Shown here piece by piece: positions 11,036 through 21,863 of a stretch of DNA of 64,000 nucleotides. The notes under the pieces are model-generated. The model was not told where the DNA came from and made no database searches. It saw only the letters and a list, made by a program, of their open reading frames with translations. This stretch comes from Trochalopteron elliotii. Taxonomy: Eukaryota > Chordata > Aves > Passeriformes > Leiothrichidae. The DNA lies in NCBI GenBank assembly GCA_024734555.1, contig JANPWX010000081.1, positions 3,806,825-3,870,824 of the forward strand. The letters are read 5' to 3'. The translations under genes and the position numbers were made by a program. Numbering within the stretch: position 1 is the first letter of the stretch; every line of letters begins with the position of its first letter.

Positions 11036-13411
11036 CTCAGATTGTTTTTGCACAAGTGGGGAGGTTTGTGAGTTGAATAACCTTGATGTCAAGTACTCTT
11101 CAATACTAGAGATTTTTCATAATCACTCTTACAAAAGAAAAAACTTCACATAGACTCTTGTGGAATCCTGGAATATGCAAGGACACTTTACTGGGTATTT
11201 TTGCTTCCTTCCACTCATAGTCTTGAACTTCTAAAAATATGTGGAAGAATATAACGAAGAGACTTAATTCTGTAGTCAGGCACTTATGTGTTTGAGCACT
11301 TAATGATGTCACTGAGGAGGCCTCATTTGCTCAAGTTCCTTATCTTCATTTCAATTCACAAGCTGAATGAGGTATGATTTTTTCATATAAACATGCATTT
11401 TTATCTTTCTCAGTCTGCTTGGATTATCAAATTCTGAAGAATCCACTAGACTAGCAAAAAGACTGATTCTGATTTATGGTTTGTATTTACTGCTGTGTTT
11501 TTAAGTATTGAGTAAGCAAAGTTTGTGCCACTTAATTGTTGTTGCAAAATAAATTATAATAATTTGTAGAAACTTTTTTCAGTGTCCTCTGCATGTTGTC
11601 CTATGCCTGTAAGTCATCCAGAAGACAAACAGCAGTCTTACTTGTGTAGGGCAGTGTGGCAGCTCTGGCAATCAGGCAGAGAAGCCCTGCTGGTTGGAAG
11701 GGGCAGGTTCACAGGAGATCCTAGTCCTGGAACTTTCTTTCTGCCATTTTCCTGCTTTGAACCAGATCAGATTAAAGGATAAGGAGAAGGAAATAAATTA
11801 TCACCTTGATCACTGCTTCCCCTCACCTTCCACTAGACTAGTGTACTCAAAGCCTAGACCAGGCTGTTTCTCCATCCAGATGGGCAATTTTTTCCCATTC
11901 AAATTTAATTTCCCCCTTATATCCTTTTCCCCTCACAAGCAGCAGGATCTTACTATAAATCAGCGGAATGCTGGCTTCACTAGTGATCCACAGCACCACA
12001 AGGTGCCCACTTGACCTGAGGGGTCACAGTGACTGTAAAGGACTCCAGAGCAGATGGAAAAGATAATGGCCAGTAGTGGATTTCTACAGAAAACAGAAAA
12101 TAATAAAAGCATGACTGTGGCAATCCTTTTTCCATCAGAATCCTTGTTTCCAGCAATCTGTTTTTCAGTGGACAGCCTGGACTTTTCATTGGACTGAGAT
12201 TGCATATTTCCTTCAAAATCAGTGCAAATTTGTGCTTACATATATCACTATGCCCAATGCCAGTCACTGTTTTAGAGCAATATACATTTATACTCATCAG
12301 TACACCCAATAGCCAAAAATTATACAAAAAGCTTGCAGATTTCTAAGTGCTTTTAGGCAACATGTGTGCTTATGCTGAGTAGGTGGAGGTAGAAACTTAG
12401 ACAACAAATTGCAATGTACAGTTTCCAGCTGTAGAAACCCCTGTGTAAAGTAATATAAGGTGAGGGGGATGACATAGGCTGGTGTCATAAACCTGAACAG
12501 AGTCAGCAGTGGAGAGGGGAATAAAGCAAATCACTTTCCTGAAAAATGGACAGAATTCTGCCCTTTTGATTTCTTTTCTTCTTATTACATTAATCTGATT
12601 ATAGTAGTAGATATCTGACACAATTCATTACTGGACAGTGAAACAACTAACTACTGGTGCAGGAAGTGTGGAACTCGTGCTTGGCCTGCACTAAAACTTA
12701 GTGATTGACTTGTATTTGGCAAAAACACTCAGTTACATTCTGCCATTCCAGAACACTCAAATTAGGGACAGGACAAAAGGGAATGTTCTGCCCTTCATGT
12801 CCAGAAAAAGACCACTCTGCTGTCTGACAAATCAAATGGCTGACATGCCAGGAGGAATTTGGGCTTCTGCTGCTCTGGGAGACTGGAATGCAGAAAGGGA
12901 GATGTCTGGGCCATGGCTGAGCTCCTGCTGCCACTACCAAACAATGACAGCTTCAAGATTGTAAAGTTCAAAATCAAGGCACATGGACCATTGAAATTAC
13001 AGTGTTTATTTTAGATAAAGGAAAATCTTCTCATTATCATTAAAATAAGAAGAAAAACCCAGGATGTTAATTTTTGTCCTATTCATATCATAGCCACTTG
13101 TGCATAAACACTTTGAAATCACTGCATATTGGTATTAAATTCACATGAGCTGTAATATTAGTTGTGTTTTTTTCTCTTTGTTTAACAGAATGAAGAGCAA
13201 ATAACCTGAAATCTTTCTGGGAAGAATCCTGTGCATACGTACTATATTTCTTCCTTGAAGAAATATACATTTTAAGAAAATATCTTAATTTCAAGTGCTA
13301 GCAGATTCAAAAGTTTTATTTCTCACTTGACCCAAACCAACAAAATCAAACACATACAATTTATAAGATGCATTATGAAGTCATTATGCTTCCCTCTCAG
13401 AAAGCAAAAAG
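11033..13411. other. AT-rich DNA, nothing identified
   Basis: About 2.4 kb with only short unremarkable frames. There is a moderately GC-rich patch at 11580-11780. I saw no repeat that I can name and no splice-site pair with an open frame. Confidence 0.6.
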
Positions 13412-13780
13412 AGAAGGCTCTGGGGAGACCTTAGAGCAGCATTGCAGTACTGAAAGGGGCCTTACAAGAAAGCTGAGTGGGACTTCTGTCAAGGTCATCT
13501 AATGCTTAGATAAGAGGGAATTGCTTTAAACTGGAAAAAAAATAGGTTTAGATCAGATGTAAGGAAGAAATTTTTTACTGAGAGGATGTTGAAGTGCTAG
13601 AACAGGTTGCCCAGACAAGCTGTGGGTGCACAATCCCTGGAAATGCTCAAAGCCGGGCTGGATGGAGCTCTGAGCAACCTGATCTAGTGGGAGGTGTCCC
13701 TGACATGTCCAAGACAGGGGCTGTTGGAACTTGATGATGTTTAAGGTCCTTTCCAAACCAAACTGTTTCATAATTTTATG
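13412..13780 (+). mobile_element. CR1 LINE, 3' UTR end
   Basis: Begins with a GGCTCTGGGGAGACCTTAGA segment and continues through ACTGAAAGGGGCC, a TTGCTTTAAACTGG stretch, AGGAAGAAATTTTTTACTGA, GAACAGGTTGCCCAGACAAG, a CTGGAAATGCTCAAAGCCGG segment and AGCAACCTGATCTAGTGGGA. It finishes with TTAAGGTCCTTTCCAAACCA. This is the order of the classic CR1 3' UTR on the plus strand. The 3' terminus is retained (TTCATAATTTTATG in place of the usual ATTCTATG repeats) and everything upstream of the UTR is missing by 5' truncation. Scattered substitutions suggest a moderately old copy. A minus-strand open frame across it (13553-13771) is a by-product. Confidence 0.92.
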
Positions 13781-14259
13781 AGTTATGAGTTAAGTAGGCA
13801 GAAAGTATCCATGGGTTTGCTGTGCTTTTGATGTTTCTTATAATTACTCCTTTATGTGTCTTAAATTTCAATAAGTAATAGTTATATTAAAAAGTCTGAG
13901 AGGACTTAGTAGTTTTTTCTGTTTTATTCAGTCACTAAAGTTTTGAGCTTTTCCTTTTTCTTTTACCCATGAGAGTGCCTTACATGTTTGAGCTCTGCTC
14001 CCTGTAGTACCTCCTGCTCTGTGACTACCTCCTGTCTAGACAGTAATATCAATATATTCTGGCCATAAAGGCCAGGAAAGAACACTAGAAAGCAGAAGAC
14101 AAAGAGTTCTGGGATTTGAGGAGGTCTCTCAGCAAATGTTCATACTGATATTTATTGTGTTTATCCAGATAAAAAAATCCTCCCAAGAGTATTTTAGAAA
14201 GGATATAGTGCTTACATAAATTTCTCATTTCACTGAGTTCTATGATATTTTCTTTGCAG

Positions 14260-14360
14260 TTTAGATGTTTCTTCCTTGAAGAAACCGGTCAGCATCAAAT
14301 TCAGGATTTATGTCATTTCAAAGGATGAAAACACAAACAACAAAAGAGAGATTAACTCTG
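14260..14360 (+). CDS. Exon-like open segment with strong splice sites (unidentified)
   Basis: This 101-base interval is preceded by a pyrimidine-rich acceptor (GATATTTTCTTTGCAG, ending at 14259) and followed by a near-consensus donor (CTG/GTAAGT, starting at 14361). A possible branch site, CACTGAG, lies about 25 bases upstream of the acceptor. Of the three plus frames, the one starting at 14261 is open throughout and gives 33 codons. They begin LDVSSLKKPVSIKFRIYVIS and continue into a hydrophilic stretch rich in Asn, Lys and Glu. The alternating hydrophobic pattern SIKFRIYVIS would suit a beta strand. If real, the exon has phase 2 at its start and phase 1 at its end. I do not recognise the protein and see no partner exon in the window. 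It could be an internal exon of a gene with very large introns, a non-coding RNA exon, or chance. Confidence 0.3.
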
Positions 14361-16104
14361 GTAAGTACAAAACATTTGTATGTACAAAATAATAAAATTA
14401 TCAGAGTTGAATGCAAAAAATATCACTAGACTATTTCCCTGACTACAACAGTTTGTAGACTGAAAGTAGAGCTCCAATGTAACTATATGGTGCAGATGTT
14501 CTTCATTGATATCGTCAAATAAACTTATTTTTTATACTTTCTTTTAATTCAATTCTGGACCACGTTAATGAAACCGACATTTTCAAAAAAATCCATATCA
14601 TAAGTAGAAATAAATTCTTATTTATTCTTATTTTAGAATAAATAGGAATATTTATTTCCTAATAAATATTAGGAGATTTATTGACTCTCAAAGATATTCT
14701 ATTTGTGCTTTTTTCTATTTTTACTTTTATTATGTTGTATCTCTTGATTTTGAAATAATTTTATTTTGGGAACTATGCATGAGAAAACAAAAAAAAGAGT
14801 GATGTGGATGAAAATTTGGCAACCATTAGTGACGCAATTTAGTAGTGTCTGATATTCAAAAAATATGAAAATATTCATATGAAAATATGAAAATACTCTT
14901 CAAGAAATGCTCTTTGAGAGAATAGTAATTACTGACCTAAATATATATTAACAATCACGTTTATCTGTGTTTATATGTGCATTCTTTTGTTTTGTAGTTC
15001 CTATGTGACAAAAATGCACATGAACATTAGTTCTGTTAGTTCTAAGTACTTTGAAGTAGAAATGTTTCCAGGAAAACAGTGAAAATTTTAGAAGGAATAA
15101 AAATTTTGAAAATGCAATAAGTCCACAGATGACAAGATTTTTTCTTTTCTATCTATTCATCTTTTCCCTTCTAAGAAAGTCAATCAAATGTTCGAAGAAT
15201 TCACATTCCTAGAAGTACAATTTTCATTACTGGTTTTATAATCTTCTGACACCTTTGAAATGCTGAAAAACAATTGATATAGCACTGAAAGATGGATGTT
15301 AAAAGGTCACTGGATGAATAGATGTCTAGTACATGTTCTAGCACATGTACTCATACTGAAATTATTTTTTTGCATCCCAATAATTCTCTTTAATACAAAA
15401 AGAGAAAACAAGTATCTGATCTCTTTGTCTACCTTTGTTGAAGAACTCACTTAAAGTCTTTGAAGAAGGCATTTCAAAAGAAAAATAAAAAAGTGTAACT
15501 TTAAGTTTGGCTCTGAGTAGAAGAATGGGTCATAATTGACTCTCCCCATATAATTCCAATGGGCTGCTTCAATCCATCCTTTTGCAAAGATCATCCTTCC
15601 TGCCCCTTCAGGCTTACTGTTGCTTTTAAAATTGCAAGTCTTGGATTTTTCCTGAATTAATTTCCTTTATTCCTCCCTCACAATTCCTGCTTTTGGTAGC
15701 TTGTTTTAAGTGCTGTGACATCATCCTGCACCACCTGAAATTGCACAGCAGCCTGTTTAGACAATTTAGCTTTGTGGGAACATTTATAGAGCTGTCTGTG
15801 CATTGAAATCCTGCCATGAACAAAACAAACTCTAATCTTTTGGGGATCTACATGATCAAGTCAAATGCCAGCATTGACACTGGGTGTGATTAAACAGGCT
15901 GCTGTGTCTTTATAAACTGATTATAAGTAGTGCAGGCTGTTCTGATGGAGAGAGGTGGCATTAATGTTAGCACTGAGCCTCAGAACAGTGTTTTGTGTCC
16001 TCTAAGGTCAGGTTTGCTCTGACACTGATGTCAAAGAGAGAGCTGACACTACCACAGATCCTCAAACTACATGAACATACCACTACTAATTTAATCCCCC
16101 GTAG
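14361..16104. other. Very AT-rich DNA, nothing identified
   Basis: Includes locally self-complementary AT stretches near 14620-14680 (ATTTATTCTTATTTT, then GAATAAATAGGAATATTTAT) and repeated ATATGAAAAT words at 14860-14900. I found no supported gene. Confidence 0.6.
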
Positions 16105-16200
16105 TGTTGATGCCTGTTGATGCCTGTTGAGGTTGCCTGACTTTCACAGAAATGCCTGATATATCACAGAAAGAAGTTGCCTGATACATCAGAGGAAGAG
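16105..16200 (+). repeat. Short tandem duplications containing TGCCTG
   Basis: TGTTGATGCC occurs twice head to tail (16105-16114 and 16115-16124), followed by a variant, TGTTGAGGTTGCC. A second pair of about 23-24 bases, starting TGCCTGATATATCACAG (16153) and TGCCTGATACATCAGAG (16178), lies directly after. Another GATGCCTGATGACAGG occurs near 16304. The pattern looks like local slippage duplications rather than a known transposon. Confidence 0.75.
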
Positions 16201-17852
16201 CCATCCTGAACCAGACTCTTTCTGAAACAGGAACAATGGCAAGACTATTCAGGAAAATGAATTGAATTAATATTTTGTACCTGATAACATTGACATCTAT
16301 ATTGATGCCTGATGACAGGGGGAGAAAGGCTTCCTACAAAGAAAAAGAGTGAAGAATGTCAAGGATTAGTCTAGGTTTTTATTAGGATTAAATTCTTTCT
16401 GATAATAATTACATAACATTTCTTTTCATTGCAATTCCCAAGAAGAAAAAGTCATCTGTTAGAGGAAAACACTTGAGGGGAGAACTTAGGAGAAGTGAGA
16501 AATATTTTATTTTCAGGTCACAGGAGCAGTGTCGGGTTTGCCTTATTTTTCTGACTTGCACAGCCTGTACGTTCCCGGACACATCATTTCAATACTCCTC
16601 CATAAAACATGTCCCTTTCCTACAGGTTTTTCTGTGCCTCCTTATTTCTCCTCTCTGCCTTGTCTGGCTGATCATTTTCTGGAGTCCAATAGCCATTCCT
16701 TCAAACATGGATTCCACAGGTGGTTTAAGAAACCCAGACACTCCACATGCAGGCTCTCAATACACAACAAGTTGGTGATTTTTATTCAGTGAAATTCTCA
16801 TCTGGGAGAATCAATAGCAGAGAAATCATTGGGCCGTATACAGGGTGCTATGAATGCCATGTACTCTGTAGGTTGCTGGGTCTGGCCTAGCACATTTAAA
16901 TGTAACCCTTTTGTTTATTAAAACTCTCCTGCTACAAAAGCCCCATGGTAATAGTGGTACTAAGTATCGCTTATCATATGGTGTTTACATCTAAATCAAA
17001 TATATATAGTTTAACTTATCAAATGTGCAGAGAATGTGCAATCACTCTGATCAAAATGTCTCATTTTATGAAAGTTCTGGCAGATGTTAAGACTACTCTT
17101 GTTGAAATATGACTTGGTGAGCTTGAAATGGAATTTTAGGTCATTCTGTTAGTTCTGATACAAAATTATGAAAATTAGTTTTTTGGACTTTTACTGTTAA
17201 ATTTTAATTACAGTCTCACGGTAACAGGTCTTACAGCTACTCTTGAATTACTGCTCTTGAAAGTTATAAAATAACTTATACAGCTTCAAAACTGCTTATA
17301 TTAGCAGAGAGATTTCCAATTTAAAAAGTGAAGTACAGAAAATGAATTAGTTCTTAAGCCTTTTAAATTTCAGACAACTTATGCAACCAGGAATGAAAAG
17401 TTTTGTAAAATGTTTATGTTCTGTCATTTTCCCTTAAGAGAAAAAAATAACAGTATACATCTTCCTTCCTGCTTATCTTCAGCTATTTGGTAACCATAAC
17501 TACATTCCAGCATTGGCAACTTAATAGAAAAAAATACTTCTATGGGACATCTGGTTTACATGCCTATTTTTTTTTTATCTTTGAATATATCTGCAAGAAT
17601 TCCCTTATTTCTTACTGAAAAGAACTTATTTAAAATTAACAAAAAGGAAGCAATTTCCCAGTTCACAATTTTTGGCCTCATCATGTTCAGCTCAGGCCAA
17701 GGACCATTTCTGAGAACTCCTTTTGTCCTGTGCAGACAAGTACTGAATTCAGTGATCTTCCTGGGACATCTGTAACAGCTGAGCCTAAACACTGACCCAA
17801 ACAGAGAATGGATACCTCTCCTTGCCACCACGGTTTAAATCCTTTCTAATGT
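16201..17852. other. AT-rich DNA, nothing identified
   Basis: Two overlapping frames at 16473-16792 reach 101 and 87 codons with no recognisable domain. No convincing splice pair was seen. Confidence 0.55.
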
Positions 17853-17960
17853 GTCTCTGAATCACAAAGGCCTTGAGGGGGCATCCAGTCCAACCCACAT
17901 GTTCAAGAAGGGCTGCCCAGACATCATCAGTCACCAAAACATCACAAAATCAAGTCCAGC
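17853..17960 (-). mobile_element. Degraded CR1 3' fragment
   Basis: On the plus strand, TCTGAATCACAAAGGCCTTG is followed by GGCATCCAGTCCAACCCACA. Then come a GGGCTGCCCAGACATC stretch and CAAGTCCAGC. The GGTTGGAA-type head is altered, but the order (terminal repeat, ATCCAGTCCAACCC, then A-rich positions) is that of a CR1 3' UTR read in reverse. So the element is on the minus strand with its 3' end at the left. It is older than the copies at 909 and 13412. Confidence 0.6.
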
Positions 17961-20900
17961 ATGATCTCTAACTTTATGCTTTCTCTGTTCCACGTGAGAA
18001 GCCAATTCAGTTTTCAAGTCAATACTGACATGATATATTGTTGACAGTTTTAGATGAGTAGATAAGGTCTTAAAGGGATTTCAGTTTTAAAAAATCCAAG
18101 AAATCTGCGTCCTTAGTCCTAGCAGTCTCATTTAGAGTAGGTTCCCAAGGATGAATAAAAGTGTCTATGATAGAAACTTGTGGCATTGGATCTAAAGGCA
18201 TCAAGATTTCATTTCTACAAGCTCATAACTCCATAAAAACAGAGCTCTCACATGCCCTTGAAAACCGAGTCCCCCATTTTGCATTTCTTTCTTAACATGC
18301 CCTTCATTTTAAACTGACATAAACTGGGGTTTGATATTCTCCAGTTTAAAGGCAGCAAGAAACCTTCAGACTGATCTCTGATGTCTAATTAGGTTCATTA
18401 GCCTAACTGCAAAAGTTTCAGTCTTGGTAAAGGTGTTTCTGATGCAGATGTCCAGCTGTTCCGAAGTATGTTCATGTGACCTTTGTGTGAGGAATGTAAT
18501 TCTGAATTTTGCATTCAGACAAATGAAGAAAGTTAGCTGTTAATTTAGTTGCATGCTGCTGTAACTGGCATCAGCAGGAAACCAAGCCAGGCTGCCCTCT
18601 TCCATCCTCATGTATTCTCAGATGACAGCACCACTTTTTATTCCATTCAGCTTCTCCTTGTCTTTACTTCAACTCCCTATTCCACAAGTCTCCTCTGTCT
18701 GTAGAATGTCTCTCTTTTTACTTCTTCCTGTGCTGCTCTAAACACATCTGTCTCTCTCACACTCCAGACTCAGTTCATTTTTGACATACCTGTCAGCCAA
18801 GAAAAGTAATCACAACCCATGGGGATGTGGTATATGAGAAAACATGCTATCAATTAAGATAAGGATCTGTGTCAGGAAGGAAAAGTTGATAAGAAGTCTT
18901 GTCTAAACAGCTGAGGGTGAGAATGACAGAAGATGTCTGAAATGTTTGAGAGCTGTTTTGGGTTACACTAAAATAGGAAAATCAAGTCTAGGAAAAAAAA
19001 AGAGGAAGGAGATGTGCATTGGGGGCTGTTTGGGGTTTTTCACATTAGAGTCATCACTGCTATTGTGACAGCATTGCATTAGGACATTTGGGGGTTTAAA
19101 AACTTGTCTTTACATTATACAATATTTAATCTCTGAGAAGGAAAGTGGAGGAGAGGCAGGAGTTAATATTTGTTTGCTTTATCCATAGACGTTCAAATTC
19201 CATCAACCAGACAATATATCATCCCAAACACAATCCAAATTTACATCAACAACAGATAAGAGCAATGGATTTCTATGCTGCAACAATTTCTATGCTGCTT
19301 TTAATTTTTTTTTATTTACATGGCAATGTTTGAATTAGTCAGGTTCTTAACTCACAGCACTATAGTAAAGTGTCTCTTGATTAACCAGAGTGATTTCTGC
19401 ACAGCAACTACTATTTTTACTCCCTTGTAGTAATTCTCTCAAGAATAGGTGTCTGGGTTTATTTTTTAGTTCCTGATTGTTACTATAACAACATGATGAT
19501 TAGTGCAACATTTACATTAGTTTATTTCTTTGAGATAATTTAACAGCCTTGTCTTTGTTCAGGTCCTCAAGTCCATCACTAAGCACTAAAATAATAGTAA
19601 CATATTTTATTCAGAAAATATTCAAACTATGTTGCTAACATTTGTAGGAGCTCAGAAAAGCTTTGGATAGACAGCCTGTACTCTAGATTCAAATTCAAGT
19701 TAGGAACAGAGCATTAAGCACAAAAAATTCAAATAAACTCTAAATATATTAGCTAGGAAATTTAAAATTTTCCCATTAAAGAAAAAGTCATACCTTTTTT
19801 TCACACAGAGAGAGAAAACATTAGAAGTTAAATTTTCAAACAAGCCTGTATTTGGTAAACCATGAACACTATAAAGAACATTATACTAAGGAATAGAGTT
19901 TATTAATTAATTCAGTCTTCAGTATTTTGTTTACAATAATGCCCATTTATTTTATATCACCAACCATACTGACCAACAGAAGATTCACAAGGTTCTTTCT
20001 CTGCAATCTAGGGAACCTCTAACATTGTTATTTTTATTTAATTATGGTTTTAATTTGCTTCTCCTTAGCAGTGCTTGCAATCTTTTCATCCCTGCCAGAC
20101 AAAGCAATCAGCTCTATTTGGCCTCATAGCTGCAACAACGATACTTCTCCATTGGACACCTGTAAATACTTAGAGTTTTCCTTTCTTGTCTTCTCTTTTT
20201 CTCAGGGAGTCAGCTTGATGGCATCCTGAGATTTTAGCATTAGAAACCAATGCAAGTGTTTCCATAGGATTCCTTAACAAGAATGTTGCCTTCTTTTGAC
20301 TTTTGCTGTGTCTGACAGGGTGTAGCAAAGTCTCTGTGTACAATACCATAGCCTTGCGGATGAAAAAATATTCAAAATTTTCAGAAACAAAGTATATATA
20401 TTTTTTAAAAAAAACAACATACTCAGGAGTGTGCAGTGGCAAACACGTGTACCACTGTTCTGAGCTGTCATGATCCTCAGTAGTTGACTGAGTTTTTGCA
20501 AATTTTTACATCAAGAAATTTCTTGATCAGCACCTCAAAAATTAAAATAATGCCAAATTGACAAGATTCATTCAAAAAATCAATAGAGATGTTTTACATA
20601 CTCCTTGGTTAATACTAGATGTTTGAAGCCTTGGTTTCCATCTCCCCTAAGTGTTGGTACTTCTCTATGTCCTCAGAGAAATTCTAGCTATCAGCAATCT
20701 TTGCTACTCTGCCACTCAAGTTAAAAGCTGATCTGTGGTTTCTAAAAATAACTGGTAAGTGGCAATAAAACTGTGTCTAATATAGCTGCCATTCCACTAC
20801 ATGTTTGTGAGCTTAGTGTTATTTTTACATGAAAGCCTGGCTGAGTCAGAGAGACACCAGTAATGAGGGGAAGATTCTTTTCTTTTGCGACAAGATCAGT

Positions 20901-21457
20901 GAGAAATCTTTCTGTTGAACACATAATGATGTTGCTCATTAAATTCTTTCTATTACTTCATCACTTTTGGAAAATGGGTTTTAAATACATCTGTAGTATT
21001 TTTTTTTAACTGTTGGAATCCTTCCAGAAATAGAGAGTTGTGGGAGAATAAGGAACTGAGGTGAATAAAGATTACTGGATTATTGTAAATAGAGTGCAGG
21101 CATTTTCAAACAGATCTGAGTCAAAAATCTATGGCTTGATATAACCAAGATTCTTCACTAACTATATTAGCAGCTATTATCCCAAGATTAGCAGTGATTT
21201 TGGATGTATATTGAGGCATGATGAGTCACATGACTGGTTTTGAAAATCTTTGCCTCAAACCCTGAAATCCTGTGTTTGTGTCACACAATCATGATTAAGT
21301 GCAACTTCTTCAAAAATCTGTTGATATTTTCTTTTGCATCCACTTGGCATCATTGCGACCTTTTCCATATTTTCACATCATAAAACACAGCAACAGTTGC
21401 TCGATTTCCTAGTGCAACTCTTTAATAATTATTAGATTACCATTAGGGACCACTATG
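17961..21457. other. AT-rich DNA, nothing firm
   Basis: About 3.5 kb without a supported gene. A short word, ATTTCTATGCTGC, is duplicated at 19269-19281 and 19286-19298. A splice-like interval, 20677-20754 (CTATGTCCTCAG acceptor, ACTG/GTAAGT donor), has stops in all three frames, so it could only be non-coding. Confidence 0.55.
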
Positions 21458-21863
21458 TGTCACAAGCTGCGTGGTGGCCAGAGTGTTTTGAGCCCCACAA
21501 AGATGTATCAAGCTCTGAGGGTTGACCTGCAACCTCCCAGAAGTGGCTTTAAAATAATTGTGAGACAGCTTATCAGATGTGGTTTGACAAACCAAAAGGC
21601 TTTAATTAAAGTAGAAAATAGCAAACTATACAAAACAAAAAAGCAAAAGCTGTGCACAGTGCAAGGAAGTCCTTTTTGCACCTGCTAAGACACCCTGAAA
21701 AAGCCCCAGGCACCTCTGTGCTCTTTCTTATGTACTTAAGTACAAAAACATGGTTTTTTGGCTTGCTGCCCAATAGAAACAGCTACAAGTTTTGAGGTAC
21801 ATGTCAAAGATCCAACCAGGACCCCTGTGCTGGCACTGGGCCAATTATGATGAGTGAAGAACA
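21458..21863 (-). mobile_element. Possible retroviral LTR remnant
   Basis: Tentative. The block is bounded by TGT and ACA. Read on the minus strand, it has a GTACTTAAGTACATAAGAAA promoter-like segment followed by GCACAGAGGTGCC, then about 110 bases further on a polyadenylation-like CTTTAATTAAAGCC. It ends in a GGGAGGTTGCAGGTCAACCC stretch. That order suits an avian LTR. I could not match it end to end to a remembered family, and the flanks (CTATG, GAAAA) are not a target duplication. It may equally be unique sequence. Confidence 0.25.
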
